In this document: positions 35,762 through 49,159 of the stretch, one piece after another | Layout: each line of letters begins with the position of its first letter | How positions within the stretch are numbered: position 1 is the stretch's first letter | Source: Tomocerus qinae | Taxonomy: Eukaryota > Arthropoda > Collembola > Entomobryomorpha > Tomoceridae | Direction: 5' to 3' | Length of the DNA: 64,000 bases | Assembly: GCA_020055645.1 (NCBI GenBank) | Contig: CM034546.1 | Coordinates: 70,866,001 to 70,930,000, forward strand | Made by a program: the position numbers and the translations under genes | The notes under the pieces: model-generated | The model's input: only the letters and a program-made list of their open reading frames with translations | Database searches by the model: none | Told to the model about the DNA's origin: nothing

Positions 35762-38700
35762 TTTGAAGAAATAAAAAAACGCAGACACTTGCAGTATGAT
35801 TAATAATTGTTTTATAATATTTTTTTTATTTGATTCAAAACTAACAGCAATAAAGCTTTACCTCCACAAAACAAAACCCATTACTAAGAAATGTAGCCAA
35901 AACGAGTAGGTAACAATTTTAGAAAGATAAAATTGTAATTCTGTAGCTGTCGGTGTCGGTACATTTATATATATATCACAACTACAATAATTTGAACAAG
36001 CTATTTAGATAAGTTTCTGATAACTTTGGATATCTATAACCGTCGTCAATATAAAATAGTTTGAAACTAGATATTATTGCCAATACTTAATTGCGCCATA
36101 TATTATATTATCATGAAGTACCTACGATCTGCAATCTTTATACATGTTTCGCTAATTCTCTTTTCCGGTCATTTTTTTTAACTTATTCTGTAATCGTGCA
36201 AATACTGATGAATGGTCAATTTCTAATTGATTGATCATACTTTTATTTATTAACCGAAAACATTAATCATATATAGTATAGTACATATCTTTATTCAAAT
36301 ATCAAGTATTTACTTCCTTTAACACAAGTCCTCATACCTCTTGACTTTGAAAAAAATCAAGTGAGTCAGACTCATCATTTACCGTAAAATCATTTCATTC
36401 ATCTCAATTGAAGTATTTTTTTAGCACTTCCAACAACTTCCAATGCAATGGACATTAATAACCATCAAGTGAGTTTTAATATTTACATTATTTTACATTT
36501 TATCGTTAGTAGGCAGAGTGGTGCATTATAATTGAATATTAAATAAATAATTATTCCAGGTACAAAGTATATTTTATCATTCAACAGAATAGATAATATG
36601 ATAATGTAGTCATCCATACATTTGTAGACATTGTAGTCATCAACAAACTAGTCGCTTTATCGACTTGGCGACTTCGATTAATTATTGAAATGTGTCGCAG
36701 TAGTCCGACCTTTCCAAAGCAGATTTCAGATAAATAATTTTTTGTCACCCGACAAAGTAGTTACGGCCTAGAAAATGCAATTATATAATCAGAGATCTAA
36801 TAATTACTCTGCTTCCATAAATTTTTATTATAAATAATAACTAAATCAATATTGCTCCACAAATAGTCGGAATGCATGTAATGATATTGTTGGACTTCTT
36901 CTCTATGTCTATGAAGACCTGGCGTTTATTACTGACATGACATTTACTTCCCAGTTGGGTCTACAAAAGGCGGATGTTTGAAAGTTGGATAAAAGTGTTA
37001 ATTAGGTAGCAAATGCGACAAAGTTTGTATTTTCTTCGCTTACGGTGCGTTTAGAATAACAAAAATTGAAAAGTCACACTTGATTGAATATTGAATATGG
37101 TTTTGACTGAATATTTTCTCTGGTTATGATAAATACAGCACAGTGAGATCATCCCATGTGCAGGACACGATTCAACAGCAAAACTCTATAGCTTAGTTAT
37201 ATACAACTAAATATCCAATGTCGCATATTATTTGATAAGAGGACATATACCTAGTTGAAAGCAATCTGAAGAGTTTCTAAAATATCTCTGTATGTGCTTT
37301 GAGAGCACCAATTACAAATTATGAAATAATTATTAGTGAGTAAACGTAACAGTTCAATGATCGCTGAAGCTTTACAAACAAGTTGCACATCTAACCAACA
37401 TTATGTCGCAAGTCAAAACTGTTTTAGTTGAGTTCACAGAAAACATTAAGCATTAATGCAATACAAAATAATAAAATTGGAGACCCTTCCTCCCACCCTC
37501 ACTCTTGGAATTACAATCCAAAAAGGTCATATCTTTGTCAAAATGTTTGGAACTCAGTTGGGACTCCTCACTCATATCTATCTCATATTCGGATCCTCAC
37601 CTCTTAACTTTAAAATAACATTATACAAGGATTGCAGTTTTTAATGTTATTGAAAATACTATGTATACATTAAAGTATTCGTATTGACATTTGTCTCACT
37701 GTAATGTTTTAGCTCAATATTAACCAATGCTGAATTTTAATGAGCACAAGGATGATAAGTTTAGATAAGATGTACTAAAGTTCCTACTTCAAAGTTAATA
37801 CTTTGAAACGATAGAAGTTTCACGATGTTGTAGTTTAACACACTAAATTTTAATCTGCCTGCAAATCGGCTGTGATTTTAGGGGTAAGGTAACGATACTG
37901 GCTTGCATAAAGGGCTGACTGTTGTTATAACATTTCTTTCTCGATTAAGATTCGAACTCAAATATATATAAATATGAATAAATCAACCCGGTAAATTATC
38001 ATGGGGAGACTAATGCCTTCATAAATAGGAATTAAAATGGTATCATCAATGGTATTTAGTATGCAATAAACTTCAGTGAGTCTATTGAACAGTTTAAATT
38101 ATTTACTTGACCAATAAGCCTTGTAAAATTACTGCTTTCAGTGAAAAACGTTACAGGTTAAATACGCGAAAAATAAAATGTAGGTAAAATTGAACTCCAA
38201 AAAGTTTATTTTTTTCGAATATATCCATTTAAACTAATAGTATTCCAACATTACAATATTGCAGTGTCAACATGAATAATGTATTGAAGACAGAGGCTAG
38301 TTACTTGCAAATTGGGAACAAAAATGCACTGTTCGGTCATCGCTATATATTCATGCATAAGCTACGCCAAATGACGTCATTTTATATTGTATCTTTCACA
38401 TTAATAACGAAAAGGAAAAAATGATGTGGCCCTGCTCTGTATATCCACCCTCAGGATTTGTTAAATCTTGCACGTTCTGGTGAATCACGCTTATAAATAT
38501 CAAAAGTCAACAGTATATAAGGAGTATTCTCATTATGCATCTGCAGGGCGTCTGGCTTGGTCTTGATCTTGAGTGTGCATGCAACTTGACCCAGGAATGG
38601 ACATGGAGAATTACATCATCCCTGCAACAGAAAACACAGGAGATGATCATAAAACAACTTCTTACATAGTCACGCTACACGAGTCTGTGAAACACAAAAA

Positions 38701-39014
38701 TTATATGGGGATGTGTGTTTATAGGCAAGCCCGTCCCAGAAAATTCGAAGCATAGCAATATGAATATATAAGTGCCTGTTACGATTAGCTCTGTATTAAG
38801 ATAGTAAAGTAACATTTTGTAGGTAGGAAGTCCAAGTGGTTGGCATTGAAATGTAAGTTGCACTCTCAACAGACTGTTTTAAGTCTACACTATACGCTTT
38901 ATTACGTTTTTTCTCTTCGCATTCTTCAAAACAACTCACACGGTTTTATTCTGCCTCTAGAATCAAAACGAATTTCGTTATTCAGTGTTTTAATTCATCA
39001 CATAATATTTAAAA
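35762..39014. other. Intergenic, no supported gene
   Basis: Long AT-rich stretch with no recognisable protein. A TATA-like AGTATATAAGGAG occurs near 38512, some 500 bases before the first four-TM gene; it could belong to a promoter for a non-coding first exon of that gene. Open frames at 37456-37644 and 38573-38755 show no family sequence. Confidence 0.45.
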
Positions 39015-40314
39015 ATGGTTCATCCCTGCTGTGGTGGCTCTCTTCAGAGAGGGGTCAAAATTATGGCCATAATTGATATCGTAAGTGAAACACGAAATTT
39101 CATCTTAAATATCTTGATATGCGTAAATTAGGTTTAATAGAACGCGTATAACAGACAGAACAACAAAATAATACATTCAACAAGAAATATAAAAATGGAA
39201 ATTAAGCTTAATAAAGATTATTATAACAATATGAATAATTTTATTAATATTCATAGGCAGGAATAATTTTAAATTGTTACATTACGCCATTGTTTACAAA
39301 TTATTTTTAATGAACTTTGATATAATTTCTATTTATTTTGGTATATTAAGGTTCTAGGGGTCATAACTTTAATTCTATCGATAGTTGCTTTGGTTGGTAT
39401 CATAGTCACCATCGCCGACAAGCAGAATCAATCAGGGAATTCAGGTGATAATTCTCTTAAATATAATTTATTTTACAGAAATATTTCTTCAGAGACTTAA
39501 CTATATGCATTATTTATGAAATTTTTTTAGGCATCGTTGCTATTGTTGCAATGACTATCAGAATTCTACTAACAATTCTGGATATTATTATGGCTGTTAT
39601 GTTGCTGAAAGGAGCAGAACGGGTACGTGGCTTACTAAACATTTACAAATATGACTTTTTATGTCATAAATAGGCTGATCATTTAAAAAAAATCTAGACC
39701 TATCTGAATAACATGGCATAATTTTTAAATGCTTTGTAATTTCTAACTTTGCGAAAAGGATATATCAGTTTTTTAAAGATAATCACCTTGCAAACTTAAG
39801 TTTTTCTTAAAGTTTTAAGTATAACTAAGTGTTCTAGTTATCTCTAAGTTAAGGTTGAGTGACGATGTCGACTAGTAGCAGAAAAAATTGCTATTAATTC
39901 ATAAATCAAAATTATTTACAAATAATTAAAAAGATTCGGGTTTGTGCGGATAGTTTTCGAAAATCCTGAAAGTCCTGATTTCATGGGAAAATAGTCAGCC
40001 TAATTGTGTGATATATAAATCATGGCAAATACCCCAGCTAAAAGATACTCCAGTATAGCTTATAACTCTATTTGTATTCCTCTTTTACACAGAACGACTA
40101 TTCCCGTTGCAATACTTGGAAGATCTACACATGCATCATTGTGGCCATTAAAATAATTCTACTGATTATCAACTCATCTTCTGGACAAGTTGTGGCTGCC
40201 AATATTCTAATGGCCATTTTGATAATTCTGTACCGCATTTATATGATATGGGTAGTTCATTCATTTATGGAAGAACTGAAAACAGGAACCAACCCAGGAA
40301 TCGGAGATGTTTAG
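39015..40314 (+). CDS. Four-transmembrane protein, paralogue 1
   Basis: Four exons, 39015-39080, 39351-39444, 39531-39622 and 40093-40314, with intron phases 0, 1, 0, give 157 residues. The N-terminus MVHPCCGGSLQRGVKIMAII has a Cys pair before the first helix, typical of small arthropod four-TM proteins distantly like LAPTM or tetraspanin-type proteins. Four hydrophobic spans are visible: VLGVITLILSIVALVGIIVT, IVAIVAMTIRILLTILDIIM, IYTCIIVAIKIILLIIN and ILMAILIILYRIYMIWVVHS. The C-terminus is a short cytosolic tail (EELKTGTNPGIGDV). It probably sits in an endomembrane or the plasma membrane; no enzymatic residues are seen. AATAAA occurs at 40432. Its paralogue 5 kb downstream has the same exon phases and the same CC...LQ.G.K N-terminus, so the pair arose by tandem duplication. 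Confidence 0.75.
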
Positions 40315-40939
40315 TTATTATGATTTCTCATATTTGTTACCATTCTGATCAGGGGAAAGATATTAATTATCACGTTAGTCACAAAATGACTTTTTTGTAC
40401 ATAATTGTAAAGTAATTAAAATCAATAACCCAATAAAAATATATTATTTTACTAACTATAATTAGATATGTATTCAGAATTCAGATTTTAACTCAACTGT
40501 ATATGGCATATACTTTCTATGTCGCTAATTAAAGAACTACATAGGTGACTCTGTTGTAGAAACTCATGTTGTTATTGATTCTATTGTACAATAGCTCTTT
40601 TCAAAATATTCTGCATTCTTATTCACATAAATGACATTATGGAGTTAGATATATGCACAATTGTGTCTTTCTATCTTCTGTATATCTTAGAAATGGTATT
40701 CTTCAGCGAAAACATAAATCATTGTTTATGATTTAATGCAAAATTTTGATTTGTTGAAAAATAAATAATAATTTAAATGTTAACGAGTTTCAAAATTGTG
40801 AAACTTAACTTAAATTCCTAAGTTAATTGTGTCTGTTCTATAGATGGGCGTTTTGCATGTTTTTTGAATCTGAAAACCATTTGTGGTCATGGGCTGGCTG
40901 GGACCCAAGATTACTATGAGAAAATGAGATAGATAAAGT

Positions 40940-41475
40940 ATGTGTGTGTTAGGGGGAGAGCACAGCATCTACTATAGTAGTAGAGCTATGCTACCGCTCA
41001 AGCCTGGGGTGGCTTACTTGCAGTGACTCCCGGACAACTTTACTGAGTGTACAGACTTACACGAAGAGACTTTGGTGAGGGGTACTGAACCATTATGTGG
41101 TACAGCCCTACACAGTCCCGTACTCTACCTATGTGTGCTTAGGTGGCAAGGTTAGGTGAGCTGACCACATTAGGTGTGACAGTCATCGCAACCTCCCGCA
41201 TCCCTTCGCATGTGCTCCTCAGTCCAGTATATCACTAGGTAAACTCGTAGTGTACACCTAACCAAGAGAGCAATCTGCACACTGCAGACAGGGTAAGGAA
41301 AGATAGTCATATTGTCACCAAGATAGGCAAATCAATGCTAATAACGAATATACGGCAAAGATAGCTTCTCCCAATTCCAGACTATCTAACACACAACCTG
41401 AGGCGCTCTTAGGATTCGAACCCAAGATTGCAGACAGCCAGCCAGGTTTTTACACCATTAGACCGTCCTGTACGC
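40940..41475 (-). mobile_element. tRNA-derived SINE-like element
   Basis: On the minus strand the first ~75 bases (41475 to about 41400) resemble a tRNA: box A as GGTCTAATGGTG and a perfect box B GGTTCGAATCC, closing with GAGCGCC against a GGCG start. The pairing is imperfect, so it is not a functional tRNA. A more GC-rich unrelated body of about 450 bases follows, as in a SINE. Exact ends and any A-tail or target duplication were not established. Confidence 0.6.
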
Positions 41476-41504
41476 CCAAGATAAAGTATGGTATAGGGGA
41501 AGCC

Positions 41505-43275
41505 CGACCGAAAATGTGTCACCAGAAACACACAGAGAATTTCGGCAGAAAGATTGCACAAGAAAATTCGGACATGGGCTCAGCAGCCAAAACTCAGCAG
41601 ACAAAGTGCAGCAGCAATTTTCCGGCTCGCAAAACAAAAAAGTTCGCTCTGCTAAATTTTTCACCAGAAAAGTGACAGCAGAAGCAAAAACATACCACTG
41701 ACAGGACTCGTACTCCTGTGTGTTGCTTATACTGCTTCTGTTCCTATCTTACTAACCTGTGTTTATACCATTATGCCACTACGCCATTTCTGAAAGAAGT
41801 GGACATTTTGGTTGCATAAATGCAGTATACCTGAAGATGCAGACCTTACTTAGCACAGTGTACACTTCCTTTGTTCAATTTGTGACAAAAGTCCCATAAA
41901 TGTTTCTGTGATTAGATGAATTGTTTTCTTTTTAAAAGACAAAGAAATGTCTAAAACCCCGGGTTTTAAAATGGTATGCGATTTCAGATACCCCAAGTTG
42001 CATAAAACTACCAGTGAATGTAGCCTTAAAAACGGTTTATATGGGATTTTCCATAAGGAATTAAAAAGAGCTTTTTATCTTTGTTCTCCAACGTTCGGGA
42101 GACTGATTTTTATTTCGCAAGTACATGTGGACCTTAAGATTCTTTCGCTGAAAACAGTTTTGACCGAAATTTATCGGTGGCTGAGATTCGTGACCTTAAA
42201 AGTGGTTTTCTCCGAATTTTGACCTCGTCAAACTCAGCGGAGGGACACTTTAATCATCATTTTATTTTTTGGAAAAAGTTTTAAGGCTAAATGCCGTAAG
42301 TCATTGGAATATTGTATTTGTCGGCATTAGGGAACCATGTTTAAAAATTAGATGAATTTTTTTAGCGGTAAACTTCGTTCAGTCTCACATTACCCTTTTG
42401 TCACAAACTGATTATGAAAGTGGACACTGTGCTTAGGACTTAGAAAACTAAACATGCGTATTATTTCTACGCATTATTACTAAATGTAACTGTATATTCT
42501 AACGACTTAACTGCTCTAAATACGTAATTATTTATTACGTATTATTCATAAATAAGTCAACCTTTTTCCATGTCAGATGAGGTCAACTTCTAATGATCCC
42601 ACGCAATCATTTGATAGCTGATTTTATCATTTGTCGTAAGGATGTCAGCATTAAAGGGATCGTGGCCACCCTGGGATTAGCGAAATATATTTAAAAGACT
42701 GTCAATAAAGATGTTTTATTGAAATTTTTCAATTGGTTTTGCATACGGTTGACCTCATTTGTCATTAAAATAGGGCCTGATTAAACCCTCAAAAGAAGAC
42801 AAGAATGAACTTTATTATGAAGTAACAAATACTACAAATGCTTAAATACTAAATAGTAAAGGTAAATACTATGGTATTTATTAATTATTAGCCAGCATTG
42901 CAGATTACTCTTTTTTCAGTGCCAGCGAGAGAAATTCCGCACAAAACACCTAAAGATAGTTAACAGAACTATTATTTTTATCACAAGTCCACTGTTCTGC
43001 TGAATCCTGTGAGTTTCTGTTAGTGATTTGTCAGCAGACATTTTCACCGGATGTCAGCGGAGGTCTGAGCGGGGAAATGTCAGCAGAAGAATTCATCAGA
43101 GTTTTGAGCGTGAAAATGTCAACTGACATTTTCACGGGAACACTCACAGCCGATTTCTGCGGTATTAAGTTGGTAGCTGTTCAGCAGACATAATCTTTGT
43201 CAATAGTTCAACAGAAGTCTGATGAAAGGAATTAACACCAACAGCATTCTGTTGAACATTTTCGGTCGGCAGGGC
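41505..43275. mobile_element. Element bounded by inverted CCGACCGAAAATGT ends
   Basis: CCGACCGAAAATGT begins near 41509, and its reverse complement ACATTTTCGGTCGG ends near 43268. The interior is full of variants of GTCAGCAGAA and CAGCGGAGG, especially near both ends, and includes a perfect 13-bp palindrome arm pair (43110-43137, CGTGAAAATGTCA). No transposase was recognised, so it would be non-autonomous. Confidence 0.5.
41700..41795 (-). repeat. tRNA-like SINE head fragment
   Basis: The minus strand reads GGCGTAGTGGCATAATGGT (box-A-like), then after about 50 bases GAGTACGAGTCCTGTC (box-B-like, with mismatches). It does not fold into a full cloverleaf, so it is a tRNA-derived repeat, not a tRNA gene. 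Confidence 0.4.
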
Positions 43276-43851
43276 ATTTGTTTCGGCTAATTTTTTGAGA
43301 CAGAGTGCATAACATTAGACACTTGTAATTTTTACCACTCATAAAAGAATATCATAGGAAGATTTGCAGATCATTCCTGAATGTGGCTTATTTTTAGTTT
43401 CCGAGCTACAGCTGTGTTAATCGAACGAATTTCCCCATTAAATTACATTGTAATCTAATCCCAAGTGGAAAAAAGGAATGAGTGCATCAACACAAAGCAT
43501 TAAGATTTTCACCTTAAACAGTACAAATATCAAATATTGCGTACTGTAATTTTCAACTGTGGCTTTTTCTTATTTGTGAAAAGCAAAAATCATGAAAAAA
43601 ATCCAAAATATACTATATAAACTGTAGAAATTGTTATACTATCTAAGCATGTCACTTAGATGTGTAGTTGCTATACTACTTTAGGATCCTTAGGTATGAG
43701 ATTGATGTTATGCACAGCATGGCAATTGCTCTAATAATAACCTCACTAGTTGTCATGGTTTATGAAAACAAGTTTGTTTATAATATTATCAACCATTAAT
43801 ACATTGGGAGTGGGACTGTCTTTAATGTTAACAGTCATGTGTAACCAAGGA

Positions 43852-44361
43852 GCTTTAACTTGTGTGGTATCCCTGGTTTCTCTTCTGCATTATCAGGAGA
43901 GTTCAGCTAGGCATTTTGCGCGAATATCTATAGGGGATGTTTTCGTTTCTTATTCGATTGTTGCCAAAGAAAACTATTAATATTGTCCCTTTTAGTGCCT
44001 AGATGGACCCTTCTGATAAAGCCGTTGACATTCCTTGGGTGCACAGTGTTCCTAGTTCCCAAGTTATCAATTATTTTTGCAAGTGACTCAATCTAAATAA
44101 TTTAGGGAACCCTAGTCATCCTCCCTAATTGGCAATACCAGACGAGCTTTAACTGGTATGGTTTCTCTTTGGTTTTATCACGAGGGTTCAGCTAGGCACT
44201 TAGCGTGAATATCAATAGCGGGTATTTATCCTCCCTTATTCGATTGTTGCAAAGACAACTGGTAGGATTTGTCTCTTATAGATATTCACCTAAAGTGCCT
44301 ATCTGTACCCTTCTGAAAAAACCGAAGACATACCAGGGGATACCACACCACTAGTTAAAGC
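43852..44361. mobile_element. Two related fold-back MITEs
   Basis: Copy 2 (44146-44361) starts GCTTTAACTGGTATGGTTTC and ends with the complement of GCTTTAACTAGTGGTGTGGT, giving a palindromic unit. Copy 1 (from 43852, GCTTTAACTTGTGTGGTATC) shares internal blocks such as GTTCAGCTAGGCA, TTATTCGATTGTTGC and ACCCTTCTGA, and its right end is more decayed. Non-coding. Confidence 0.7.
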
Positions 44362-45475
44362 ACCTTGGCAATACCCTTTTAATTTTTTTATCGCTGCAGT
44401 TTATTAGTAACTAGGGTACCCTTGCCCTGCACCCGACATGTAGTTTTAGGGAAATAAGAGGGCCTTGGGTTTTTGATCAGTTTTCTATGAGTTGTGGCCG
44501 GGTATAGATTGCTTATCCGATACCGTTCTTTCATTTTGTACCACTTGCCTCCTCACAAATAAAAACCATAATTATTTTGTTGTCTGTTCTTCCAAATGTC
44601 ATTATTAGCTAAATATATTTTTTAAATAAGATTTTGAAGCATATCAGCCTTCTGACTCAAAGTTTTGCAATTTCAATTTTTAGGGGGCTATTCAGTATTC
44701 AGCATGTTCAACTCCTAGTAATTGAAATATTTGTTGACAATCTAAGTTGTATCTAAAAAATACATTCTGTTCGAAACCTTAAAAATGTTAGCCTGTTTCA
44801 AATATTACCTGACAATTAAAATTTAGGAAAATAAATTGGAATTTTTAGAAATAATTTCAATATTCTAAAGAAACCTTTTATCGCTATTCGCTATCAACGG
44901 TAGAGAGAGATACAATTTTTCTATTTTTTGCCTGTTGATATTGTTAGGATATATTCCAGGATTTAATGAATCCAAAATTTGAAATTTTAGAAGTCACCGT
45001 CGACGAAGTGAGATTTTCATTCAATTTTAACATAGACAGGTCACTATAGTGCCACTTAAGGACATTGTTGTTATAAGGGGAAGTTTTTAATTAGATTAGT
45101 TTCTTCAATAGGATTTAGACGGTGTAGGAGAAACTGAATTTTAAAATTCGAGAAATTGTAATTTGTTTGCAGTGAGAAGCATGAGTCTGAGAAGTATGCA
45201 TAAATATTATTATGATCAGAGCGTGTATTACTATTGCTGTCAGTATGGTTTTTTTGTATGGGAATATGAAGCGGCCTATTTGAGTTGCCAATATCATTTA
45301 TGCCAAGTTTGTCTTTTTTACAGACGATAGTTTTATGTAACTGTTAGAATTAGAACTAATCCAACCACTAATAATATAATCCTTCTAAAGTTGAAAGTGG
45401 GAAATTAAACTAAAATTGACTAATGCCAAACAATCATTTCTCATTTATTCATACTTTTGACTTTTCTATTTTTAA

Positions 45476-46535
45476 ATGGCATGCTGCTGCGCCTCAACTT
45501 TACAACAGGGAACTAAAAATGTGGCTATAACTTTTGCGGTAAGTATATGCACTGGATTTTTTAATTATCTCTTTAAATGTTAAAACGTCAATAACCTATA
45601 TTATGTAACTTATTTATTTACTATTGCACATTAATTTTTTATTATATTTTGAGTTAGGTGTTAGAAATCATACGACTAGTTGTTGTTTTAAAGTTTCTTC
45701 CTGGAGTCACACACATTCTATCAATTCTTCAGTACCTTTCTTGGGATGAAAACCCTAAAGGTAAATTCATAATATATAAATTCATATAAAATTAGTATGA
45801 TTGTCCGCATAAAATATTGCATAAGTATTACATACTTATTTGGCATCTGTAAACTCTAAAAAATTGACAATAAAAAACTTATGCAAGTTTTGATAACGGG
45901 TGAGTTAATATTTTGATTCCAAAGTTCAGGTAGTTTCAACGAAATTTATACGATAAAAGTAATTTGATCGTTGCGAACGTATATACTTAATTATATATAT
46001 TCAATCACCATTATTAAAGACACCGATACAATTTTAATTTTAAGGGGACTTAAGATTGGACCTTGTAATGATAATTGTACTATTCGTTACTGAAGTACTA
46101 TTCTCCATCATAGTTCTTGGTTTGACTTTCGGATTATATATTGGAGCCCATCGGGTGGGTGATTATGATTTAGAAATCTCAATTATTTAAGTTATTTACA
46201 GTAACAGTTACAAGAGTAGAATTTATAATTTGTCACAATACATTTTATTGTTTTATATTTTACAGCGGCATTATCCCACTTGCAGAATTTGGCTCTATAT
46301 AGCAGCCTTTGTATCATTAATTCGTGTGGTGTTGTCCACGTTGACTGGATATTTTGAAGGGGAAATACTAAGTGGCAAGCTGTTTGCTACATTTTTGGGT
46401 ACCTGGCTTCGCGTTTGCATGTTCACTGTTGTTTATGACTTTATACAAGAATTGACTAAAGAAAAACAACAAAAGACAACAACAACGGATACGATGTCCA
46501 TGGAAGAGCATCAACAACAGGCCAATACACAATAA
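45476..46535 (+). CDS. Four-transmembrane protein, paralogue 2
   Basis: Four exons, 45476-45538, 45658-45760, 46045-46154 and 46266-46535, with phases 0, 1, 0 exactly as in the paralogue at 39 kb, give 181 residues. The N-terminus MACCCASTLQQGTKNVAITF keeps the Cys cluster and the LQ.G.K pattern. Hydrophobic spans include VLEIIRLVVVLKFL, LVMIIVLFVTEVLFSIIVLG, WLYIAAFVSLIRVVL and LFATFLGTWLRVCMFTVVYD. The C-terminal tail is longer than in paralogue 1 and rich in Gln and Thr (KEKQQKTTTTDTMSMEEHQQ). No catalytic motif is seen; membrane scaffold or trafficking roles are guesses. AATAAA at 46696 is a likely poly(A) signal. Pieces of this gene recur as a relic at 49.2 kb. Confidence 0.75.
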
Positions 46536-48008
46536 TCTGTTTAAATTTGCACCTGCACTGTTATCATTGTCTCATCCGATTCATTACTAATAATACATGT
46601 ATGCATAATAATGTAATTAATTATTACGGCACTTACAGACATAATATGACATTTTGATAAACAAAGTAAACATCTGAGATGCATGCGGGATTTGCAATAA
46701 ACATTTTGGAAACAATGGTTTTCACAAAAATAATTTACTATACTGTTCTATAATTAGTGAATCAGATTCTTGTTTACCATCTCTGATTAGCCACATGCAA
46801 CACGATATTACTAATAAGATATGAACTAAATTCTCTACAATTTATTGCGTTATTATTATTTGTGGTACTCAATTACAAAAGGACATTGTAAACATTCAGA
46901 TTTGCACAGTAAAATGTTTGTAAATTACCAATTTTTACTTTAAAGACATTTTATTACTAATAGTTATGGTTTTTTTATTATTGTGTTCTAAATACAAATT
47001 TCACAAACGAAACTAAGTAACCATGTGCACATATGCCCAAGTTCTGGTCAAATATAATCAATACTACAGTCATAATATTCTGAAACAACTAATTTATTAT
47101 AATTAACTAATTAATTACATTATGTATATTATTATTATTATTATTATCATACTCTAATGTTGTAATCATGAGGAAATTGAATTAAAATAAGATTTCCTCG
47201 AACGTGATTCTTTCCATTTAGTAGTTTTAGTATTTTTATTTGTTAAATGCCATAATTTATTTATTTGGGTGGTCTTCAATTACCCTATCTTTTGAAAGTA
47301 ATTTTTGGCAGAATTATTGGAAACAAAGATTATCGTTGCCTTTAAAAATAGAAAAAATTTTCCAATCAGCCTTACTCAATGCCACAAGTCAGAAAACGAC
47401 TGACAGTTAATGTTCAGTGGATTATTATTATAACTGTAGCACACCAACTACAGTACCTACGACAAAATATAACAATTACATCAAAATGTTGATATGAATA
47501 CAAGTGTTTGTCAGCAAATCACACTATAACTGATTGGCCATACTATGGTAATATATAAATAATATTATTACTCTTCAATAATCTATTATTTCCAATGTAA
47601 ATCAGTTTGTTAATGTTGTTCTATGCAGAAAATAATACTCTGTGTCTGCCTTCCGACCTCTCATTGATCGGTTACGTGGTAATGATAAAACTATTAATAA
47701 TTGTACCATATGGAAGTAGATTCGTAGAACGATATAGTAAATTATAACACATTGTCTAAGCAAAGCGCACCTTGGCACATATATGACATATATTTACCAT
47801 GTAATACTTTGCTAAAGCTGGAATTAGAATGTGCAATTAAGTGTCATTTGTGTTTAATTCATTAAGGCATCCAGAATTCGATGGAAATATTACTGACCTT
47901 TTTTGGGACAGAAAACTCCTGTTCGTTGGGTAGCTACTGGAAACATTTATAAAATTCTGAGCTCATTTGCTTGAACAGTTTGTCTAGCTAATTGAAAACA
48001 AAGTCAGC
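46536..48008. other. Intergenic with an ATT microsatellite
   Basis: Very AT-rich. An ATT trinucleotide run occurs near 47127-47148. No coding sequence seen. It holds the 3' end of the second four-TM gene and the promoter side of the crystallin-like gene. Confidence 0.5.
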
Positions 48009-48903
48009 ATGGTAAATAAAAAAGGCCTGGTTTTGTTCTTTACATTTATACAATTTTGTACTACATTTCGTCAAGAGTTCATATTATACAGTGAAAAGAG
48101 CTTTGGAGGTGATGCCTTAGTTATTCGGAGTAAGCGACCTGATTTGTTACCACTGTCCCCGGAAATTATTGGAAACGTTAAATCCTACTGCTATACTGGA
48201 CTGTAAGTAATTCCATTATATTATTAATCTGGTATTAATTGCTTGATCTCGTTTTCAAGACCCATGAAAAATGTATCCGATCAAAATATAATTTTTCTTG
48301 TACATTATTGTTAGTGGGAGAATCTGATCTACGCATATTGTTGATTTATCATGAGACAATTTGAAATGGTCTATGGTTTCAAATATAAATTTTGCCTCTG
48401 TCGTTTTTTCTAAATGTTTTTTTTTCCAAATATTTTTAACATTTAAGGTTTATTTAAACAGGTGGGTATTCTACGAAACCATTAACTATAAGGGCCAGAA
48501 GGTCATTAGTAATGGATTGAAATCAATGCGATGCATTGGGGATAACCAATACATGAATTCCTCTTTACCTGGATCAGCCCGTTATTTGGGACCCCTGGAA
48601 ACGAATTGTGTTTCAATTACTTTCTATGAAGAAGAAGAATATGCAGGGCAAGAACTTTTAATTGAAGGACCTGCTTATGGCCACATTCCATTCTCACCCC
48701 GCTCGTTTTTTGCTACTGGAAATTCCAACTGGACATTCTACAGTGGAGAAAACTTCAATGGGACGGCTACTTGTGTAATTCCATCTAACACAGACTACAA
48801 CTACTTCACCATGAAAGAATCTCTTTCTGGTGTTCGATCTGTAGTGAAAGGTTGCTACAATCCTTTTCAAAGATGTGTATCCATGAAAGACATGTCGGTG
48901 TAA
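48009..48903 (+). CDS. Secreted beta/gamma-crystallin-like protein
   Basis: Two exons, 48009-48202 and 48462-48903, join in phase 2 (CT|G) to give 211 residues. The N-terminus (GLVLFFTFIQFCTTF) is a signal peptide. The rest contains beta/gamma-crystallin Greek-key motifs with the aromatic-x-x-x-x-aromatic-x-Gly pattern: FILYSEKSFGGDALVI, WVFYETINYKGQKVI, ITFYEEEEYAGQELLI and WTFYSGENFNGTATC. A motif-closing SLSGVRSVVKGC follows. That is four motifs, i.e. two domains. Cysteines fit extracellular disulfides. Secreted invertebrate relatives act as structural, epithelial or Ca2+-binding proteins; I do not see clear Ca2+-binding N/D-N/D-x-x-S/T-S sites. The ATG at 48009 directly precedes the signal peptide. 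Confidence 0.82.
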
Positions 48904-49159
48904 CGGTTTGTAACATGTTCTTCGAGGGTTGGCATATAATTTCAATCATTGGTAAATATTGTAAATTGTATACCAAATTTAGTAGTTACTATCATAATGA
49001 CTGCCATTTGGAAACAGAAATTGAATTTTATTAAATTTGTGAAAGTAAGTCCGGTTAGAAAAGTAAATAATATAACAGCACTAGAAAGAAGTTGAAAGAA
49101 TATATTATACATTGTTGTGCCAGTGCAGTGGCAAGGTCGTCAATTTTTGGTATGTGATT

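Larger units (their letters stand above)
40315..45475. other. Transposon-rich intergenic region between the two four-TM genes
   Basis: No supported gene. It holds, in order, a tRNA-headed SINE-like element, a second tRNA-like sequence, a larger element with short inverted ends, and two fold-back MITEs, each listed separately. The open frames at 41947-42222 and 43750-43980 lie inside these repeats and have no recognisable protein. Confidence 0.55.

Noticed and set aside
41395..41475. Possible tRNA gene on the minus strand
   Set aside because: Box A and box B are present but the acceptor and anticodon stems do not pair fully, and a SINE-like body follows; called a SINE instead.
47127..47148. 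ATT trinucleotide run
   Set aside because: Ordinary microsatellite in AT-rich DNA; not worth a finding.
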